NCBI GenBank assembly: GCA_016800925.1
Contig: JABCPU010000229.1
Location: 1-64,000, forward strand
DNA from: Suillus spraguei
Lineage: Eukaryota; Basidiomycota; Agaricomycetes; Boletales; Suillaceae
DNA: 64,000 bases
Direction of reading: 5' to 3'
In this document: piece after piece, positions 11,472 to 22,694 of the stretch
Position numbering within the stretch: the first letter of the stretch is position 1
How the letters are laid out: each line of letters starts with the position of its first letter
The notes under the pieces: generated by a model
What the model saw: only the letters and a program-made list of their open reading frames with translations
Told to the model about the DNA's origin: nothing
Databases searched by the model: none
Translations under genes and position numbers: made by a program

Positions 11472-12831
11472 TCAGGTACTGGCTAATTTAGTACCTGCAA
11501 CGTGATGCAGTTCAATGTCGTAAATAGACAGAATCAATTGCCAACGTGCTTGGCGACGGGTGAGCTTCTGTGCACTTCTAAAGTACAGAAGGTTCTTATG
11601 GTCGGTGAATACCAGGACGGGATGCGGGTTTCCTTCGAGATAATGACGCCATTCGTTCAATGCCCGGATCACGGCAAGGAGTTCCCGATCAAAGATCTGG
11701 TAATTGCGTTCTGCGGGGTTCAAAGACTGTGAAAGATATGCACATGGGTGATAAACACCATTTTCATCAGTCTGTAAGAGAACTCCGCCAGTTGCTACAA
11801 GCGAAGCGTCGGTAGCAATCGCAAATTGTCGGGAGGGATCAGGATTACGGAGTACCGGTTGGGAAGTGAAGCGTCGTTTCAGTTCTTCGAAGGTGTCCAT
11901 ACATTCGGTTGACCATTCAAAGGCCTTATCTTTCTTTGTCAAGTCGATAAGGGGTCTGGCGATGTCAGAATAATGGGAAATGAACGTGCGGTAGAAGTTG
12001 CAAAAACCGAGGAATGACCGAACATCTTTTACAGATTTCGGGATTGGCCATTCAGAGATTCCTTGGTTTTGGCGGTGTCCATAGCAACTTGTCCGGGGCG
12101 AATTATCATTCCGAGATATTCCACTTCTTCTGCATCGAAGGTGCATTTCTCCGGTTTCAAGAATAGGTGTTCTTTTCGTATTTTCATCAAAACTCGTCTA
12201 GTCCGTTCACGGTGTTCTTCCATTGTCGTAGAGAAAATTAGGATATCGTCCATATAGATAACCATCCATCCTTCATTGATTTCTTGTTGAAAGGTGCGAT
12301 TCATGTATGCTTGAAAAGTTGCTGGGGAATTGCAGAGGCCAAAGAACATAACGTTTGGTTCAAAGAGGCCGAATTCCGTAGTAAAAGCAGCTTTCCACCG
12401 ATCATCAGGATGGATGCGAATGTTGTTATAACCGGACCGAATATCCATTTTCGTAAAGAACTGTGCATTATGAAGACGTGCGACAAGGGAATAGGGAGTG
12501 GGAGCGGATATGCGTTCTTGACTGTCCAATCATTGATGTAGCGATAATCTTGACAGGGACGCAGTTCACCGCTCTTCTTTCCCACAAAGAAGAAGCCACT
12601 GGCTTGAGGTGACTTCGATTCTGAGATAAAGCCTTTCGCAACGTTTTCATCGATAAACGTTTTGACAGCAGCGCGTTCTTTTTCCGATAGCGGGTAAACC
12701 TTAGACGTACGAGGGATAAAACCGGGTTTGGTGTCGATCCGATGATCGATACCAGGGCGTTCGGGGGGTAGTTTGTTCAGTCCGTCTTTAGCAAAGACGT
12801 CTACGAAGTCGTGCAAATATTCCGGGACCAA
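11472..12831 (-). pseudogene. Gypsy reverse transcriptase and RNase H
   Basis: The reverse transcriptase region contains [43 protein letters not shown] and the catalytic YMDD (in VIYMDDILIF). RNase H follows with [29 protein letters not shown] and [10 protein letters not shown], including the Asp, Glu and Asp positions of the active site. The frame changes near 12480 and again near 12070, and a stop at 11472 precedes the integrase segment, so this copy is inactive. Confidence 0.92.
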
Positions 12832-13555
12832 TTCTTCGAAAGATTTTTTTTCTTTTCTTTCTCGTCCGTGGCGAATTCCTGAGCTTTGTTACTGTATTTC
12901 GGAGGAGGGAGGGGAATTGTGGAGTAGTTGGAGGGTTGTTCGAGTTGAGAGTTCCATCACGTGTCAAGGGTGTATCCATAGATACTTCTTCTATGATCCT
13001 CATGCTAACTCCATCAGTATCGTATTCCACAAGGAATTCTCCATCTCCTAGTTCGTAGAGGAAATTTCGCGTACTTCTGGCGCATGCCAGACATCGTTCA
13101 TGGTATCGAATTGGTCATCATCCTCGGTTGGGATCAACGAGGGCACGGGTTCTTCTTTGTCAGGGACTTCTTCGATTGAAGCTGAAAGAGTTTTCGGGGG
13201 AACGAAGAACTTAGATAACTTTGGTACATTGGTGCTTCGCCCTGGGAGTTCTTCTTCCGTTTTTCTCTTCCGTGTTTTTGGTCTTCTATTGGCCGTTGCT
13301 CAATAGGTTCTTGTCCGGCCCTGTATTCGGGTTCGGATTCATTCTTGCGTTTCTCTGCACGGGGAATCGGTGATACCGATCTTGGCAGTTGAACGCGTGG
13401 GTGGGGTTTATAGTACGTGGCATTCGTACTTCTGGTTCTGGGTTTTCAGGAACATCGATAGGAGAAGCGATGAATGGTTTCGGAAGACGGGAATGTTGCC
13501 ATCTGGTATTGGTGATTGAAGAGTTCGGGTAACCCGTTCTTCTTTCGATCTTCGT

Positions 13556-14032
13556 CTATATCGATTTCGATCTCATCTGATTTTTCTGTCCGTGAAAGGA
13601 CAGTGTTTCAGCAGCCCAATCTATAATTGGGTTCATTGCTCGTAACCATGGGATTCCAAGGAGGATTTGGTCTCTCCTTCCTAGTTTGGTGATGTTGAAT
13701 TTTCCATACATGGTTCGGTCGTCAATTTTGACCACTAGGAGGCAGTAATGCGTGATCGGTCCTCCTTTGATAAGAGTCCCATCTGCCGTAGTAACTCGAA
13801 ATGGTTCTTTGAGTTTTCGTCGTGTGATTTGATGGAGTTTCACAAACTCTTCTGAGATGAATGTGCCCGCTGCTCCTGAATCGATAACAGCGGTGGTGTC
13901 GACGGATTTCAAGCGAGTACGCGAGTGGAGGGTGATAGGGACACGAAGTTCTTTTCTTTCACCTACAGCACGTACAAGTCTTAGTAGTACATTGGGAGAA
14001 ACATACGTCGAGTCTTTGTTTCTCCAAGTCAA
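13556..14032 (-). pseudogene. Gypsy aspartic protease region
   Basis: The minus-strand frame contains TTAVIDSGAAGTFISEEFV, with the DSG triad of retroviral-type aspartic proteases, and later ILLGIPWL, the conserved ILG(x)PWL block. It lies in a different frame from the zinc-knuckle end of gag just upstream, as expected if gag and pol are joined by frameshifting or if the copy is mutated. Confidence 0.85.
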
Positions 14033-14051
14033 AAATCCTCAACAATCCGTC

Positions 14052-14866
14052 TCACGGTTTCTTCATCTTCTTCTTCTCCTTTGACTTCGGTTTGTCGGAG
14101 TGGTGTCTTCTTCTTTCTTCAGGACAGTTATGGATACGGTGTCCTGTCTTTCTGCATCCGAAGCATTGCCCTTTCTTCATGCATTCGGATCTCTCCATGT
14201 CGGAGATTCGATCTACGACCATTGCATTGGAATCACGGTTCGGAATATACCGTGCATTCCCATAGTTCTTCTTCTTCTGTTGTGGAATATGACGTGTCCT
14301 CATGGCGTTAAGCCGATGATGGGCGTTGTCAATAGCAACGCATTGCAGCACAACGTCTCTGAATATTTCGGAGACATCTCCTGTATTGAAAAGCTTTGTA
14401 AGGATACCCCAGTTAAGGCCGTCTTGGAAGAACTGGATCTTCGTCGCGTTGTCAGTGATCTGAGCCTTGGCTGCAAGTGCCTCAAAGTCAGCGACGTAAG
14501 TGTGGAGATCTCCAGTTCCTTGTTTGAGATCCTAAGCCTTGTGAGCGCAGTTCCTTTGGTATCCACCGGTTCGAATGCTTCCTTGAAGCTCTTCATAAAA
14601 TCTACCATCGTCCCATAACCAACTTTTTGTCCCGAAGTGTCGGTAGATTGGGCGTGTTCAAGGAATTGTTCCTTCCAAGACTTGGCGTTCTTTTCGGTCA
14701 TAAACGAAGTTATGTAGATGATCTTCTGTTTGTCGGTGGTGTAAAGCTTTTCATTGATGTCAAAGTGCAAGTTGCATGACTGGATAAACTCGCGAGAGTT
14801 ATCACGATCTCCATCAAAACCAATCGGTTGACCGATTTTGTATTCGAATTCTTTGGTCGACGACAT
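14052..14866 (-). pseudogene. Gypsy gag with CCHC zinc knuckle
   Basis: ATG at 14866 (MSSTKEFEYKIGQP) starts a capsid-like protein. A single frame change near 14510 is needed to continue into ...GDLHTYVADFEALAAKA and then to the knuckle CFGCRKTGHRIHNC and a Lys-rich tail ending at 14052. Capsid plus one CCHC knuckle is the usual Gypsy Gag layout. Confidence 0.85.
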
Positions 14867-15064
14867 GATTGATGATTCTTCTGATGAGTTATACTTTCTC
14901 GGTGCCTACACGCGCTGTCTTGCTGTCCGTTAGGGCTTTCTTCTGTCAGAGGGCTTCCTCTTGACAATCTGCTCAGCGTACGCGTACGCTAGTCTGCTGA
15001 TCTAGGCGATCAGGGTTCAGGGTCGAAGACTGGATAGTCGACGATCAAATGGACTTTAATCTTT

Positions 15065-16312
15065 TGTTACGAACTGGGGTGGCATCACCAGCGACAGTGA
15101 AAAGACACAGACGGTCTGCTGGGAGTTCTTACAATGTTCAAAAGAGAACAAGGTGAAAGTACAAGGAACACGTTCCGAGTACGATCAAGGGTTCAGTCTC
15201 AAAGACAAGTCTAAGAGATATCCGCGAGAATAGAGACTAAGGCTAAGGAGTGCTTAGACTTAGAGACGATTCAAGACGACTTAGGTTGGAGACCTAAGCA
15301 AAGGAGATTCCAGGTAAAACCCAGTAAGATTAAAGTAGGGAATCTACTACAAGTACACTGTGTGTTAAGACTGTACTCAAGGGTAGAGAGATCCGAAGGG
15401 CTTTGGCCTCAGTTCGTACACTGTGCCCCTTTCTCGAGTAATGCCCCTTATTTCAGGGAGGAGTTATTCGTCCGAAGACCCGGAAGGGGTTGCGTGACGG
15501 ATTCGGGTGTCCGAAGGTGTCGGATATAATACGTCCGAAGGTAATTCGGAATGTAAGGAGAGGACAGAGATTAAGGCTAGTTTCGGAACGAGTTCCTAAC
15601 TAGAAACTAACGGAGATGGACTATCCGAAGATAGAGTCGGAGGTATAGACTATAGGAGTCAATCCTAAGTCTCGGAAGGTGACTTAAAGCGGAGAGTGGC
15701 TTAAGTCCGGAGGAGGCAGAAAGAGTAGAATCTAAGATGATATTCGAACTAAGGTTCTACGGAGATCTACAAGTGTTTTATATACAGTAAGTATCTAAGA
15801 CGGATAATTAGCAAGTCCGGGACCGAGGGCTATGTACGAAGTGTAACGGAAGTCTATTAGTTATTGCACAGCGGATCAGTAAGCATGAATCGGAAATGAA
15901 CACAGGAAACGGATCAGTAACACAGGACGGAAATATAAACAGCCGGAGTACCGGTAGTAGGAGAAATGACGAAAGGAGATAGACGCAGATGTTCACCAGG
16001 GAGTTAAGGTGCGAGAAGTGAGTACATTCGGAAGGGTGGTCCGGACAGGATCTGTGGACCGGACGGATATGGAAACGATCGGATCTGGACGGATATGATC
16101 GGATCTGAGATTAGAAGTATGGTATATGACACTGTGCTTAAATAGGTCAATATGTGTGCACAGACCAAGAGAGGTGTGGGAATGTAAGTGCGTATCCAAA
16201 GAAGGAAGGCAACTATAGTACAGATGCGTTGAGCATATGAGTCAGAGTCATGTTACGTAATATACAAGGTAAATGAAGTAGAAAATGAATAGGGGCACAT
16301 ACAATTGTAACA
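15065..16312 (-). repeat. 5' LTR of the Gypsy element, interrupted by a nested solo LTR
   Basis: The LTR starts TGTTACGAACTGGGG and ends CAATTGTAACA on the plus strand. Removing the 769-bp nested insertion and one target copy leaves about 474 bp, close to the other LTRs. No TGG-type tRNA primer binding site is visible next to its inner border; the adjoining minus-strand bases are AAGATTAAAGTCC. Confidence 0.88.
15363..16131 (+). repeat. Nested solo LTR, family B, with target duplication CTGTG
   Basis: 769 bp beginning TGTTAAGACTG and ending TATATGACA, bordered by CTGTG on both sides (15358-15362 and 16132-16136). It interrupts the Gypsy LTR between ACACTGTG and CTTAAATAGG, which are contiguous or nearly so in other copies. 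It shares no obvious sequence with family A. Inside, TCCGAAG occurs five times between about 15390 and 15625. Orientation is not established. Confidence 0.88.
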
Positions 16313-17590
16313 CTTAGCATGGATCGCAGCAAACTTCTCAACCAAGGCAACAGCCTCAGGGCAAAGGTCAGAACCAAGGTCAAAGAGAGACATGCTGTAG
16401 CAAAGGCAAGCAAGGTATCCAGTCATTTATAGAAACTCCCCACTCGTAACCGCCGCATAACGCACCTCGTGTTCATCATTATCCCCTTCCCATGATACCA
16501 TGAGTTCACCACCAATCACGCTTCGTAAACTCCGCATACCACACATCATGCCACACGCTTGCAAGTCGCAGGAACCTAAGTCTTACATATGGTATGTTTG
16601 ACCAGGGACGGTCAATATTCAAAGTGCCCAGCAGATGTAGTGAGAAAAGTCATGCTGACCGTCAAAACCCTGTTTTCCACAAGTGTCTCGTTAGCGTCTG
16701 CAGCGGCAATTGAAGAATTTCTTATAGCAAGGAAATAGCCTTTTGCTCCACTAAGGCGGAACCGTTCTTTTTCTGTGAACCATTACTGGATCCTGCGCCG
16801 ATTCCCTCATGTCCCATCCAATTCCGTCTAGAATCCATTAGTGCATAGTTACTTCGCTTCTGCCATTACTAAACCTACAGCAGGATTTACCTTATGTCTC
16901 AAGGGGCCGCTGCACACTGTGTGCCTCTTTACTAAATACCCTGTTTATTTTCCTTCTCGCTACCGGACTCGCATAATTATCTTGTACAGGCTTGCATATG
17001 TTAAAAAGGACTCAACATACATACCATTACTTCTACTTCCCGTTACATCCCTTCACTTGGACTTAGTATCAGAAATGCTCGCTAGTCATAATCCATTTGC
17101 TTTTGAACTCTCCTCCATTCAAACATCGCTCTTTGATTTAACCGCTGGTAACTTTACTGCTCAAAGTACCACACACTTTCAACTTCACTACTCGTAACCG
17201 GACCACAGCCAGTGATCTCGCTGGGTCGCTACCTCTCTCACCTACGTTCTCACTCATACAGAGTTACCCTACCACTACCGCACCGCTGGTAGTAATAACA
17301 TATTCATCTTGCTCAAGTAACTTTGTTCTTGCTCTGCTAGCTAACCATTGCAGCTATCCTTACAGCACGAGTACCGCTGACATCATGCTAGTACTGCCAA
17401 TATACCATTACCGCCGCTAACCTCGGAAGTCAGAATCCTCGTTGCCTTATTAGTACTTCCTTGTTTCCTTGCACTAACTTAGAAGGAATTGCTTCTATTG
17501 CAGTCCTCTTGGGTTGAACATCTCACTCGCACCTTCAGTAGGATTATCATTGCACTTATACTTAGGCCAGCACTAGTTTCTTTGTTTCAC
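16313..17590. other. Repeat-derived sequence without recognisable gene
   Basis: The stretch is rich in CT and has only short open frames. A short minus-strand frame near 16320-16395 (MSLFDLGSDLCPEAVALVEK) may be a coding relic but is too short to assign. I see no tRNA or terminal repeat. Confidence 0.4.
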
Positions 17591-17631
17591 CAGGCCAGCC
17601 CAGTGACTATATGAACCATGTGTGGGCCATG
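17583..17631 (+). repeat. Single copy of the 63-bp repeat
   Basis: CCAGCCCAGTGACTATATGA followed by ACCATGTGTGGGCCAT matches the units at 18384 and supports a link between the repeat family and the KDZ fragment that starts just downstream. Confidence 0.65.
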
Positions 17632-17639
17632 ACTTGATT

Positions 17640-18301
17640 CGATGAGGCGAAGCTCCTGCTGGTGTAATAGCACCTCATTCAATCTCTCTGACTGGTATCT
17701 TTCAGCTTGACATAGACAATGACATCTGGCATGATGTAGGACTTGACGACTATGATACAGTTCCACCTGCCTGGCTAGCAGACGAAAATATGCATGCAGC
17801 AATCAAGTTTCAACTCGAGGTGGACCGGTGCAATGAGGAAGGGGCTTGTATCATGCGAGAGTGTTGTGCTCTCCAGGAGTGGATGATGGCTGAGTGGGAT
17901 GCCTTACAAGAGGCTCACGTTCATGCAGGTGATTTATATAACATTCTGCTGCCATGACACTGATAGTATACTAAGATGAGAATGAAGATCTCTGCTTTCA
18001 TTTTGACCTTCATGCTTGCTTATTGAGTGGTCTTGTTGTGCATTGGCAATATCAAGTTCATCCTATCCCTTGTGCTTGGCCATTTCCTGACTCATGGGGC
18101 CCCACCCCAAATGACCTTGCTGAGGCTTCTAATACATATTATCAACCAAGCTGTCTTGATGGCACAGCTGCTATATGTGATTCCGAGAATGACTGGGAGT
18201 CTGATGATGAGAGGGAGAATGATGAATTGATAGATCAATTGGAGGAAGCTGCATTGGCTGAGGCATATAGGGATCTTGACTCAGACTCACATAGTATATA
18301 G
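17640..18301 (+). pseudogene. KDZ-type transposase, C-terminal fragment
   Basis: The plus strand reads DNDIWHDVGLDDYDTVPPAW and then DRCNEEGACIMRECCALQEW, a pattern I associate with the end of KDZ (Kyakuja-Dileera-Zisupton) transposases of mushrooms. A GT-AG intron (17929-17975) leads to a second piece with CAWPFPDSWGP and an acidic C-terminus ending in a stop at 18301. The N-terminal and catalytic parts are absent here, so it is a fragment. The 63-bp repeat family flanks it on both sides. Confidence 0.6.
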
Positions 18302-18383
18302 TCTTTTTGTAATTATATCCAAAAATGTGGAGTGATTGCTATAAGACAATACATTGAAGGTGATAAGTGGTAATATTTGGACT

Positions 18384-18530
18384 GGGCCAGCCCAGTGACT
18401 ATATGAACCATAGGTGGGCCATCCGCATCATGTGTATCAGGGTGTTGGGCCAGCCCAGTGACTATATGAAACATAGGTGGGCCATCCCATATCATGTGTA
18501 TCAGGGTGTTGGGCCAGCCCGCTGTCATAC
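18384..18530 (+). repeat. Tandem array of about 63-bp units
   Basis: Units start GGGCCAGCCC at 18384, 18447 and 18511, each carrying AGTGACTATATGAA (lost in the third), GGTGGGCCATCC and ATGTGTATCAGGGTGTT. More diverged copies lie at about 20495-20640. Confidence 0.75.
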
Positions 18531-19104
18531 ATGGTATGAGATTCATACTAAGCTAATATATAAGAAGGAGTGATAGGAAAGATCCAACAGTGCATACTAT
18601 ATCTCTAAGTTGTCCTATATTTTTGCTCACACTTTGATTGTCTTTTATATATATATATTTTACTTTACTTTACTTTGATTTACTTCCTTCATATTCTATC
18701 CCCTTTCATTTTATTCCAGAACTTTCTATTCTCAAATTTGATGATTTATAAGACTTTCAGACTTGACTCATCATGTTTTGTCATGATTTATCATGCTTTG
18801 TAAGATCTTTGTAAGATTTGAACTTTATTTGTAATCTACTTACTAAAAAGGATGAGTAAGCTCACCCAAAAGGCTTGGTTTGTCAGCTTTTGCATGACCA
18901 ATCCCTGAGATGACTCAACAGCCCTTTGTCATGCTTTGTAAGAATTCACTGTATTTATAATGTACTTAGTAAAATAAGCTGACTCAACACACTAAATAGG
19001 AAGGTTTCTTACCAATCTATGTGTAGAATCATGCTTAGTAAGCAGGGCCTCCAAAAGGTATATAAGGAGCCCATTTTCACCTGTAATAACAGCTTCCCAC
19101 TTTA
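18531..19104. other. AT-rich sequence with simple repeats
   Basis: Contains TATATATATA followed by TTTACTTTACTTTACTTTG (about 18645-18685) and imperfect duplicates of TCATGCTTTGTAAGA (about 18795 and 18930). No gene is seen. Confidence 0.5.
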
Positions 19105-19990
19105 TGTTACAAGAACATTTTCTTGCGCCCCTACTATCATTTTTCCTCCTATGTGTTGCCGTCTACTCTCATCCCAACGAGGCCTCCATCCTCATCCTCC
19201 GCTACCTCGTCTGGCTTGCCATCTTCACTCCTTACCTCACCTATGCTCGCCTCCTCCATCGTCGCTGAACACGCCCTCTTCATGCGCCTTCTACCTCCTC
19301 CGCGCGTTACGCGCCTCTCTCGCTTTGCGCGCACCAAGCGCCTTCTCTGCGCTCGCTGCATTACCCTGCGCTTCAACACGTGCACCCTCTTGGTTCACAG
19401 GAACCCCTTGCCTGTTCTCAAGGACATCTTGGTATCGTCTTATGCTTTATCCTTTTATCGTTTACCTTTCTTGACTTGTGCGTCGCCTCATTGGCTCGTA
19501 CCCTTTATACCCTTGGCTCCGCACTTATGATTCCCTTTCGCACATGTGTGCATTCATTGGTTCATACACCTCTGACTCGTTTACGAGCATGCATCTTCCT
19601 ATTGGTTATCTGACTTCATACCTAATTCAGCGATACTTACATATTCACGCTCTGCTTCAATCTTATGTATAAATACGCGCAAAAACCTTTGTACTTCTTT
19701 AACTTGAATCTACTTGATCTTCGACCCTGAACTTCCTTTCGATAAGCTTTTCATAAGCTTATCGTCTCTATTCGAACTTCGTAGAAGCTCATCGCTTCTA
19801 CGTCTTTGATCGTCATCAAGAACCTCGTCCCTGTGACATAGGTCATGAGACAGTGCGTAGCGCCCACCTCCGGCCAATGCAACTAGCGCACTCCATGCTA
19901 GGGGACCGATATGCACGGGCTGCCGCTCTTGATAGAGCGCCCATTGCAGACACCACTTGAGTTCATTAGCGCCTGGCTAGGTTGCTAACA
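19105..19990 (-). repeat. Solo LTR, family A, with 5-bp target duplication CTTTA
   Basis: 886 bp, reading TGTTACAAGAAC to GGTTGCTAACA on the plus strand, which is the reverse complement arrangement of the copy at 6889-7776. CTTTA precedes (19100-19104) and follows (19991-19995). Conceptual translations of the two copies remain alike over long stretches (for example SALVALxGGGxYxLSHDL), although neither is a gene. The copies have diverged moderately. Confidence 0.9.
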
Positions 19991-19995
19991 CTTTA

Positions 19996-20490
19996 CACTC
20001 TTGTCTCCAACCGTGTGAGAACCATAAGAACTGAAAGTGCAGGCATACTAGCCTTGAAGTAAGACTAAGAAATCTATATCTACTCTGCATTATATATTAC
20101 CTTACAGGGGTTGACTATATAATATCTAACAGCTCTCAGACTAAGCTTTACATATACAGATCTAAAGACTGTCTCTTTCAACAGAAGGGGAGACATGTAC
20201 TCAGAGAACACGACAAAGTTGAAACAGACTTTCATAGATTGAAACATGATCTACTAGGGTGAAACATACCTACTATACAACACTACTTCAATTCACAAAC
20301 CCAACACTTTCACGCAGATCTTCAAGAGAAAGACCGTTGAAAGATACCCACCCAAGAACTCAGCACATTATCTTCCACAAAGTAGAAAAGTCGGAGACCA
20401 TGTACTTAAGGACTGGCAAGAAGTCTTATCCCTGTACAGTTGTGTTGTCACTGTATATACATGTTCTATATAAGACCCTTAAGTAGCAAG
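19996..20490. other. No gene recognised
   Basis: AT-rich sequence with only short open frames and no clear repeat match within the window. Confidence 0.4.
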
Positions 20491-20640
20491 ACACCGCATC
20501 ATGTGTATCAGGGTGCTGGGCCATCCCAGTGACTATATCAACTAGGTATGGGCTATCCCACATCATGTGTATTATAGCCTTGGGGTGGCCCAACAACTAT
20601 GTGAAAAGTGTTGGGCTATCCCGCATCATATGTATCAAAG
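20490..20640 (+). repeat. Diverged copies of the 63-bp repeat
   Basis: CATCATGTGTATCAGGGTGC, then CCCAGTGACTATATCA and CATCATGTGTATTATAG, repeat the order of the units at 18384. They are more diverged than those units. Confidence 0.6.
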
Positions 20641-21042
20641 TTTCAGCATCAGGACAAAGGCTATGTCTATATGTTGTTCTGTAGTAATATGCTGGTCATA
20701 TAGTCAGGATAGCAAGTATGTTACACTACCCTCCTTCGCACATATATGCTACATGACAGACCTCCACAACACCATTGATTGCAGACAAATACTATACTCT
20801 GAGTGTCTGAATGTGTAGGCAATCTTTTATAAGAAGTGACCCCTGGCACCCCCTGGTTATTAAAATCATAAGGGACCTGGGACATCCCAGATGGGTCATG
20901 GGACAGACTATATACATTGGCCCAGTGAGCCCAGGTTTCTCAGGGAAAGTATTGGAATGGCCTGGGTTACAACCTGTATTGCATGGGAATACCATCTAAG
21001 ATTATACCCCTTAGGTGGGATTTTAAGTTAGAATATATGTAC

Positions 21043-21603
21043 CTAAGAGGTACCTTGAGATGGGTGACTGAAGTGCTCAAAAGCGCATGAACTAGTAATG
21101 CATGTGGATATGATAGAATGCGACTTCTCCAGTGGCTGTCCAAACATTCTTGCAAGATAAGGATAAGCCAGGAGAGGTTCAATTAAGGTGGGGATAACTT
21201 CCATCCAATTTCCATAGAGTTTTTGTGATGTCTTGTCAGGGAGGATACGGCATTGGGACTCAATTGGTTGTGTCCTGTCGCACTGATTCGGAAAGGGTGG
21301 ATCTTGAAGTTCAGGTTTATCATGATCTGATTCATACACCCATTTGTTGCTATTATTGTTCAATCTGTCTATAGTCATGTCAATGTTAGAACTAGTCAAA
21401 TCAAGTGCAAGGGCAGTAGTTGGCTCTGTTGAGCTTGCATTGACGAGTGCTTCCATGCGTAGGGCAAGCTTGCGACGTTTGATATCCATGCCAGGGATAT
21501 TGACTAATGTTTGAGTTTTTCTCTTGTCTTGAGACTTGCAGGGACTAACGAAATGTTTCCCAAGCCCCTGGTTGGAGGCTGACAATTGGTCTGCATGGTG
21601 CAT
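21043..21603 (-). pseudogene. KDZ-type transposase, N-terminal fragment (tentative)
   Basis: Minus-strand ORF of about 186 codons starting MHHADQLSASNQGLGKHF. It has a basic N-terminus with KRRKLALRMEALV and a segment YGNWMEVIPTLIEPLLAYP, which resembles the region before the cysteine cluster in KDZ proteins. It is opposite in orientation to the C-terminal KDZ fragment at 17640, so the two are not simply halves of one copy. The downstream catalytic region is missing. Confidence 0.45.
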
Positions 21604-21873
21604 TATTGCAGGGGAGTGGTGAATGTCACAGTGCTACCAATAGACTCAAATTGTATTTAACATTATACGCATACTAAAACCACATGGATTAATGATTGTA
21701 CAAGCACAGTACTTAATTACAACACGAAGTGGGTACATGAGACTTCCCTTAAAATGCCATCATAATAATACTAGTAGTAGTACTTACTAGGTGCACACTG
21801 CACTTAATGCTGGACAAAGTATAGGCTGTATAGTGCTTTCAGAAGCCTATTGGGAGGGTTAATGTAGGCGCAT

Positions 21874-22035
21874 AGGGAGGTGCTGGAGGCCCACAAGGAA
21901 ATGCTAGAACAGGTATTATAATTAGATGACAGATCAAGTAATGCTAGAGGTCTATGGGGAGGGCTACTGGAGGCATGCAGGGAGGTGCTGGAGGCCCGCG
22001 AAGAAATACAAGAGCATGAACTATAATTAGATGGC
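21874..22035 (+). repeat. Two units of a 106-bp direct repeat
   Basis: GGGAGGTGCTGGAGGCCC begins at 21874 and again at 21980; both units end in TATAATTAGATG. In one frame both read REVLEA followed by charged residues and then a stop, as in a decayed coiled-coil coding repeat. Confidence 0.6.
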
Positions 22036-22694
22036 GAGAGGGTGGGTCTTGGAGACTAGTTTCCCATAACATAGAAACCGGGTCTCTTAGACCCTCTATA
22101 GGCCCCGAGAAATACTGCCTGAGGTGGACAGAATTCGCTCAAGGATGGTTTCCTTAGAGGTTAATCTTAGCTGGTCTTAGCCCCTGTGCAAATTTTTGTT
22201 GCAACATTAATATTTACTCCATAGCAAGTCGGCCTTCAGATACATGTTCGAAACACTAATAGGTATATCTAAATCATCGCAATCAATGTTCACAAAGGTA
22301 GAGCATACGTCCAAACCAAACCTTCTCTGGAAGCCATTGCGTTTTGGCATGGTTTATGCTTCGCAGGCACAAATTAGTACTATGGTTTTCATCCTCTGTT
22401 TCCACAAGACATATTTCTTGCAGCCGAAGCTCCTGCACATGCATTATAATTTATAACTGAAGATCAATAAATTTCATTTTTTCGAACGGTACCAAGTCAG
22501 TACTAGTGTCAAGGTGTTCGGAGGTCAATGGAGGCTACTTACCTTACTAGGAAGGTTCTAAGCCTTTGAAGTAGAGCACGGCGGTCTTACGCAATAATTC
22601 AATGCGGCGGCATTACGGAGCAGTATTGCTAAAACAACGGTATATGGCACGACAGTCAAGTACTACAATAACTATTCAGCTGGAGTAGTCCAGG
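22036..22694. other. Upstream region of the secreted-protein gene
   Basis: No gene is seen. The transition from repeats to unique sequence appears to lie here, about 22.1-22.6 kb. Confidence 0.4.

Larger units (their letters stand above)
7927..16312 (-). mobile_element. Gypsy (chromovirus-type) LTR retrotransposon, degenerate, with extra ORF
   Basis: The element lies between two related LTRs (7927-8381 and 15065-16312) and reads on the minus strand: 5' LTR, gag, protease, reverse transcriptase, RNase H, integrase, chromodomain, a further zinc-knuckle ORF, polypurine tract, 3' LTR. Integrase after RNase H and a C-terminal chromodomain define a chromovirus-type Metaviridae element. Frame changes in gag, at least two in the RT/RNase H region, and one in the last ORF make this copy non-autonomous. 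Flanking pentamers differ (GCTTC on the left, CTTAG on the right), so either the target duplication has decayed or the ends come from different insertions. The 5' LTR carries a nested solo LTR. Confidence 0.92.

Noticed and set aside
19019..19613. Overlapping plus-strand frames of up to 151 codons
   Set aside because: Also LTR sequence; they duplicate the frames at 7267-7758 in the inverted copy.
6889..19990. Family A LTRs considered as terminal inverted repeats of a 13-kb transposon
   Set aside because: Each copy has its own different 5-bp duplication (GCATG, CTTTA), so they are separate solo LTRs.
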